From contig BFAU01000168.1 of the NCBI GenBank assembly GCA_008975185.1, positions 1-11,053 of the forward strand: a stretch of 11,053 bases of DNA, read 5' to 3'. The position numbers were made by a program, and so were the translations under genes. Under the pieces are notes generated by a model, which was not told the origin of the DNA, did no database searches, and was given only the letters and a program-made list of their open reading frames with translations. Source of the stretch: a bacterium MnTg04 (GTDB lineage: Bacteria > Pseudomonadota > Gammaproteobacteria > Steroidobacterales > MnTg04). This document shows positions 7,000-11,053 of this stretch, one piece after another. Numbering within the stretch: the first letter of the stretch is position 1; each line of letters begins with the position of its first letter.

Positions 7000-8040
7000 A
7001 TGAATAAGCGAAACAAGAACCAGACCCGATCGGCTGACGAGGTTTTTAGCAGCTTGCTTGGACAGGCTTCGCCCAGACGAAAAGCACCTGAAGGGGATGA
7101 GCGGGAAATTCGACAGGCTGCGCTGGCGGAATGGCAAAAGATAACGGGAAAACGCAGGGCAAAACGTCGCCTGGTTTCGCTGGCTGTCGCGGCGACCCTG
7201 GTAATGGCATTGGCATCCCTGATCAATGTCAGTCGTCTTGCGGAGACAGATATGGACCTTCAGCAGCTTGCCAATGTCGAAAGACGAATTGGCGAAATCA
7301 TTATATTTGAACCAGCCACCGATACCTGGCGTGGGTTGGCAGAGAGCGATGTTGTGCTTAGCGCCGGGCAAATCATAGAAACCAGCGGCGGCGCCAGGAT
7401 AGCTGTCTCATGGAACGCCGGCGGTTTGCTGAGGATAGACGAAAAGACGCGGGTGTCTCTTACCGCCAACGACCAGATAAAACTGCTTTCCGGCCGCCTT
7501 CATTACGATTCGAAATCCCTTTACTCAAACCGGCGACCGCTGGTCAACCTGTTGATAGAAACACCGTATGGCAAAGTCCGGCACATGGGGACGCAATTCA
7601 TGGCCGACCTCGCAGATGGCGCGCTGTCGGTCAGCGTGCGTGAGGGCGAAGTCGCGATCAGCGGCGACAGCACGGAGACGCTGGTGCTTGCCGGAGAGCA
7701 GGTCATCATCAGCGAAAGCGGCATCGAGGTTCGCCAGTCCATTTCGCCGTACTCGGACGAGTGGAAGTGGGTCCAGGAAATTGCGCCGGCATACGAGCTC
7801 GATGGCCGCAGCATGGCCGAGTTTCTGCAGTGGATAAGTCGTGAGTCCGGTTTTCTCATTGAGTACGAGACGGAAAGCGCCAAATCCCTGGCCGAGGAAA
7901 CGATACTGCACGGCAAGATCGATTTGCCGCCCATGAAGGCGCTGGAAATCATGTTTCAGACCGCTGACCTGGTGTACGAATTTCAGGGCGGCGTAATTCT
8001 GGTCAGTACCCGGCAAACCACCCGGGCATTCGGCAGCTGA
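7000..8040 (+). CDS. FecR-like anti-sigma factor / transmembrane signal transducer with C-terminal STN-like domain
   Basis: The 346-aa product has a short cytoplasmic part (about 1-58, basic near the membrane: KITGKRRAKRR), one membrane helix (about 59-77, VSLAVAATLVMALASL) and a periplasmic part. The FecR domain (about 120-225) shows the usual TPYGKVRHMGTQF (188-200) and the VSVREGEVAISG strand pair. A C-terminal segment (about 265-336, ELDGRSMAEFLQWISRESGF onward) looks like the STN/secretin short fold known from the sensor ends of FecR and PupR proteins. It should bind the sigma factor through its N-terminus and sense the receptor through its C-terminus. GAAGAG about nine bases upstream serves as ribosome binding site and overlaps the sigma stop codon. 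The N-terminus is shorter than many FecR proteins and lacks an obvious DUF4880-type domain, so how it contacts the sigma factor is unclear. Confidence 0.9.
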   Translation: MNKRNKNQTRSADEVFSSLLGQASPRRKAPEGDEREIRQAALAEWQKITGKRRAKRRLVSLAVAATLVMALASLINVSRLAETDMDLQQLANVERRIGEIIIFEPATDTWRGLAESDVVLSAGQIIETSGGARIAVSWNAGGLLRIDEKTRVSLTANDQIKLLSGRLHYDSKSLYSNRRPLVNLLIETPYGKVRHMGTQFMADLADGALSVSVREGEVAISGDSTETLVLAGEQVIISESGIEVRQSISPYSDEWKWVQEIAPAYELDGRSMAEFLQWISRESGFLIEYETESAKSLAEETILHGKIDLPPMKALEIMFQTADLVYEFQGGVILVSTRQTTRAFGS

Positions 8041-8090
8041 TCCGAAGATTTGTTGTGCCGGTACCGATCGTCAGAAGAAGCGTCGGTCCT

Positions 8091-8099
8091 TGGTATACT
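8091..8099 (+). promoter_or_regulatory. Extended -10 motif just before the receptor gene
   Basis: TGGTATACT fits the extended -10 pattern TGn-TATAnT with one change in the hexamer. No matching -35 was found 16-18 bases upstream, as is usual for extended -10 promoters. Transcription would begin at about 8106-8107, that is, at the A of the receptor's ATG. Confidence 0.35.
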
Positions 8100-8106
8100 G
8101 AGAATC

Positions 8107-10701
8107 ATGCGTCGTACCGTTAATTTGCCCGGCGAAACCGGTTCGACGGCCCTACCGAACCGGGTAAATCCGTTCGGATCGGTCCACCGCTTGTTTCTCA
8201 TCGGGCTTTGTTTCTTTGCGTGGACCGCATCCGCGGTTGCAAGCGACACCTTCGCCGGGCGCTCCATAAACGGAGTCCTGGAACAATACCGCAGCGAGGG
8301 CTGGTCGTTCGCTTACAGCTCAAACCTGATAAAACCGTCGATGCTGGTTCGTGCCGAGCCCGAAAGCATCGACCCGGCGGGAATAGTTCGCGAAATCCTC
8401 ATGCCCTATGATCTGACGCTACTGCAAATCGACGAACTCTATGTCGTTGTCAGAACCGAAGACGGGCTCGTACACGCCAACCAGGGTTCGTTGCTGCTCA
8501 TCATCAGGACTGTCCCGCCAACCGCCAATATGGACGCGCTGTCTGTAACCGCATCTGTCCCCTTGCCGGAAGCGCTGGCGCTCGGCAACGGAATACTCAA
8601 ATTCAATAACCTAGACACCGGCGAGATGAAAATAAACATTTCGCTGCCCGGATTCATTACGGAACGACGAACAGTCCATATCAGGCCAGGAAATATTTCG
8701 GTGATTCTGGCGGAACCGGCTCCCGGTCTCTGGAATTTTGAAAAAGTGACAGTCACTACCAGCCGTTACCGGTTACAGCGTGAGCTGTCGGCTTCGGTTT
8801 TTCATATCAACCAGAGGGCGATTCAGAATATGCCGGATCTCGGGGACGACCCGATAAGATCGGCCCAGCGCCTGCCCGGCGCCGCCGCCGGCGGCATATC
8901 TTCGAAAACACACTTCCGTGGAGGGGCCGATGACGAAGTGGCAATTGTCCTGAATGGCCATCAGTTGCTGGACCCGTTTCACGTCCGCAATTTTCAGAAC
9001 ATCTTCAGTGCCGTAGACGTTCGCGCAATCAGCGGAATGGAAGTTTATACCGGGGGTTTCCCGGTTCGCTACGGGGACCGGATGAGCGGGCTCATTCTCA
9101 TTGAAACCATGAAACCGGTGAAACCGCGCCAGACCGAAATTGGTTTTAGTGCCTACAACACATCCTTCCTGTCGGCGGGCAGCTTCTCATCCGGCAGTTT
9201 CGACTGGTTGGTTTCGGCGCGACGCGGCAATCTGGACCTTGTCGTAAACAAGGAGTTCGGTGAGCCCGACTACAGTGATTTCTTTTTCGAATTGGCTGGC
9301 GAGCTGTCACCGAAAACCACTTTGTCGCTCAATATTCTGCTGGCCAGCGACCGGGTGCTGATTGTCACCGATGACAAAATCGACGATCAGGAACGATCGG
9401 ACAGCCGGGCAGACAATTCGCAATTCTGGCTCAGGCTGGAAAACGAATGGACTGACGACCTGAGCAGCACAACGGTGCTGTCGTTTGACTCGATACATAA
9501 TGATCGTATGGGTCTGGTGATCGACCCCGAGGCGATAGTCGGTTTCGTCGATGACCGCAGGGAGACGAAGATTGTGACCCTGCGGCAGGACTGGCAGTGG
9601 TTCGTGCATGGAAGTTATTTGCTGCAGTGGGGCATCGAGGCGCAGCATGCGGAGGCAGATTACCGCTACCAGAGTACGGTCGACTATTTTGGGATCAATG
9701 CCGTATTCAGCGGTCTGCCGGTTGCGATCAGCCGCGATCTGGCTGTCACGCTGGATGGAGACACTTTCGCCGCGTATGTGTCCAACCGCTGGCGGTTAGG
9801 CTCCCGGGCAATCATGGAACTCGGATTGAGATGGGACAAGCAGACCTTTCAGGATACGAATTCAGACTCGCAGTTCAGTCCCCGGTTGAGTGTCCTGTAT
9901 ACGCTGAACCCGAAAACGGATCTGCGCCTGAGCTGGGGGCGTTATTACCAGTTTCAGGGCATTCAGGAGCTCCAGGTCGAGGACGGCGTCAGCCGGTTTT
10001 TCCCGGCACAAAGAGCGGATCAGCTGATCGTTGGAATCCAGCATCGCTTCGGCGATGCCTATCTTTTTCGTGCCGAGGCGTTCAGCAAGAGCATGGAGCG
10101 ACTCAAACCGAGGTTCGAGAATCTTTTCGATCCGCTGTCGATACTTCCTGAAATACAGTCTGACCGTGTACGAATAGACCCGGAAAAAGCGCGTGCCAGG
10201 GGCATCGAGCTGTATCTGGAAAAAACCAGCGGTAGGGTGAGCTGGTGGGGCGCTTATTCCCTTTCGAAAGTCGAAGACCTGGTGAACGGCAGCAATGTTG
10301 CCCGCGGCTGGGACCAGCGCCACGCGTTGCAGGCTGGTTTTTCGTGGCGTCCGGGTGACTGGCAACTGGACCTCGCCGCCGGCGTACACACCGGCTGGCC
10401 AAAAACAGACCTGGTTCTGGGCTTCGACTCGTCAGGAGAGCCGGTCGTCACCGTGGGGCCAAGAAATGCGGCACGTTACGCCAGGTTCGCCAGCGTAGAC
10501 GTACGTGCGAGCAGAAAATTCCAGTTGGGCAAGGGCACGCTGGCGGTGTTTTTTGAACTGACCAATGCGCTGAACAGGAGAAACCCCTGTTGTTCGGATT
10601 TTGACCTAGAGGAAGACAGCGCCGGCATTGCCTTCCTCGAGAAGAACGAAGACGATTGGCTGCCGTTGTTGCCCGCATTGGGATTTCTTTACGAATTCTG
10701 A
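8107..10701 (+). CDS. TonB-dependent outer-membrane receptor/transducer with N-terminal STN domain
   Basis: The 864-aa product begins with a long basic n-region and a hydrophobic core (RLFLIGLCFFAWTASAVA), giving a likely signal-peptidase I cut after Ala45 (AVA-S). Next come an STN domain (about 47-118, SINGVLEQYRSEGWSFAYSS onward), a beta-sandwich-like stretch resembling carboxypeptidase-regulatory domains (about 135-205), and a possible TonB box around EKVTVTTSRY (212-221). The plug follows (about 225-337: HFRGGADDEVAIVLNGH, MEVYTGGFPVRYGDRMSG), then a 22-strand-type barrel (about 340-864) ending in a C-terminal Phe (LYEF). STN domains mark receptors that signal to FecR/sigma pairs, which fits the two genes upstream. 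The ligand is unknown; nothing singles out a siderophore, vitamin or glycan. The frame is open from a TTG at 8050, but 8107 is the first ATG. It lacks a good ribosome binding site, so the start is uncertain. Confidence 0.9.
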   Translation: MRRTVNLPGETGSTALPNRVNPFGSVHRLFLIGLCFFAWTASAVASDTFAGRSINGVLEQYRSEGWSFAYSSNLIKPSMLVRAEPESIDPAGIVREILMPYDLTLLQIDELYVVVRTEDGLVHANQGSLLLIIRTVPPTANMDALSVTASVPLPEALALGNGILKFNNLDTGEMKINISLPGFITERRTVHIRPGNISVILAEPAPGLWNFEKVTVTTSRYRLQRELSASVFHINQRAIQNMPDLGDDPIRSAQRLPGAAAGGISSKTHFRGGADDEVAIVLNGHQLLDPFHVRNFQNIFSAVDVRAISGMEVYTGGFPVRYGDRMSGLILIETMKPVKPRQTEIGFSAYNTSFLSAGSFSSGSFDWLVSARRGNLDLVVNKEFGEPDYSDFFFELAGELSPKTTLSLNILLASDRVLIVTDDKIDDQERSDSRADNSQFWLRLENEWTDDLSSTTVLSFDSIHNDRMGLVIDPEAIVGFVDDRRETKIVTLRQDWQWFVHGSYLLQWGIEAQHAEADYRYQSTVDYFGINAVFSGLPVAISRDLAVTLDGDTFAAYVSNRWRLGSRAIMELGLRWDKQTFQDTNSDSQFSPRLSVLYTLNPKTDLRLSWGRYYQFQGIQELQVEDGVSRFFPAQRADQLIVGIQHRFGDAYLFRAEAFSKSMERLKPRFENLFDPLSILPEIQSDRVRIDPEKARARGIELYLEKTSGRVSWWGAYSLSKVEDLVNGSNVARGWDQRHALQAGFSWRPGDWQLDLAAGVHTGWPKTDLVLGFDSSGEPVVTVGPRNAARYARFASVDVRASRKFQLGKGTLAVFFELTNALNRRNPCCSDFDLEEDSAGIAFLEKNEDDWLPLLPALGFLYEF

Positions 10702-11053
10702 AGCCGGCCCTCGTTTTGGTCTTTTTCTGGCAAGTCCGCCGACAAGGGCTGAATAGCGTTAACATCGATATCAACGGTCAGGCCGCTGTCGGGCGCCAAG
10801 AGATACGGATCAATATTCAGTTCGCCGCTAGTGTCGTTACCGGACCAGGTGAGAAGTCGGCCGGGTCCAGTGCCATTTTCACCCAGGTCATTGGACTTAA
10901 TTTGTCGTGCCGAAGACGTGAACACTGCGTAAAGTGCTACGTCGCTCTATAACTGCTCAGGATGCAACAAAAGCCCGATTATGTTGGCAATCAGGTTTTG
11001 TCCATCGGCTAGCCCCATAAAGAAAACACAACAACGGCAAAGCCAAAGCTGCC
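10689..11053 (-). other. Minus-strand open frame interrupted by one amber codon; possible hypothetical or decayed gene
   Basis: Beyond the receptor there is no confident gene for over 300 bases. On the minus strand one frame is open from the window edge for 34 codons (including MGLADGQNLIANIIGLLL), meets a TAG at 10949-10947, and then continues open for 85 codons to a TAA at 10691-10689. A GTG at 10925 could start the second part (78 aa, containing LLTWSGNDTSGELNIDPYLL). Its end overlaps the receptor's 3' end by 13 bases. The composition looks protein-like, but I recognise no family or motif. It may be the tail of a real gene ending at the TAG plus chance open frame, a small hypothetical gene, or a pseudogene with an amber mutation. 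Confidence 0.22.
10967..11001. repeat. Imperfect inverted repeat (hairpin)
   Basis: ACAAAAgCCCGATT (10967-10980) and AATCAGGTTTTGT (10989-11001) pair with one bulged G and one C/A mismatch around an eight-base loop, ATGTTGGC. On the plus strand it lies about 265 bases after the receptor stop and lacks a terminal T-run, so it is not a standard terminator for that gene. It also overlaps the minus-strand open frame. Confidence 0.45.

Noticed and set aside
8050..8106. TTG at 8050 as the receptor start
   Set aside because: It adds 19 residues without signal-peptide character and has no properly spaced ribosome binding site. It is kept only as a weak alternative to ATG 8107.
10656..10952. Plus-strand 98-codon frame overlapping the receptor end
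   Set aside because: It starts inside the receptor in another frame, has no ribosome binding site and no recognisable motif. The minus-strand frame reads more like protein.
10967..11001. Integron attC site
   Set aside because: The hairpin lacks the paired R/L boxes with GTT core triplets expected of attC, and no integrase or cassette array is visible.

Overview
The window looks like chromosomal DNA of a GC-rich, aerobic, heterotrophic gammaproteobacterium. A marine or soil lineage of the Woeseiales/Steroidobacterales/Xanthomonadales type is my inference from gene content: phenylacetyl-CoA catabolism, an E1 with alpha and beta fused, and an ECF sigma/FecR/TonB-receptor cluster in which both FecR and the receptor carry STN-type domains. 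No tRNA, rRNA, CRISPR array or recognisable insertion sequence was seen.

Left part (1-2324): the 5' end of a paaG-type isomerase gene runs off the left edge on the minus strand. Across a 130-base gap it is divergent from a complete paaZ. The two proteins catalyse consecutive steps: PaaG turns the ring epoxide into the oxepin, and PaaZ opens the oxepin and oxidises the resulting aldehyde.

Middle part (2331-5714, minus strand): a two-gene operon encodes a 728-aa fused alpha/beta E1 and a 393-aa lipoyl E2 of a 2-oxoacid dehydrogenase complex, most like the branched-chain type. No E3 gene is present. E2 converges on paaZ with only six bases between the stop codons. A short MAPEG-family membrane protein gene (5802-6188, plus) is divergent from E1.

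Right part (6378-10701, plus strand): an ECF sigma factor, a FecR-like single-span anti-sigma/transducer and a large TonB-dependent outer-membrane receptor lie in one direction. This is the layout of a cell-surface signalling unit in which an occupied receptor signals through FecR to release the sigma factor. The ligand cannot be read from the sequence. The 189-base leader before the sigma gene holds several overlapping inverted repeats. The receptor's start codon lies just after an extended -10 motif and has no good ribosome binding site.

Right edge (10702-11053): no confident gene. One minus-strand frame stays open across the whole stretch except for a single amber codon, and may be a hypothetical or decayed gene. 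Nothing here amounts to a clearly undescribed system. The points most worth a second look are the possible link between the 2-oxoacid dehydrogenase and phenylacetate catabolism, the structured sigma-gene leader, the possibly leaderless receptor mRNA, and the interrupted frame at the right edge.
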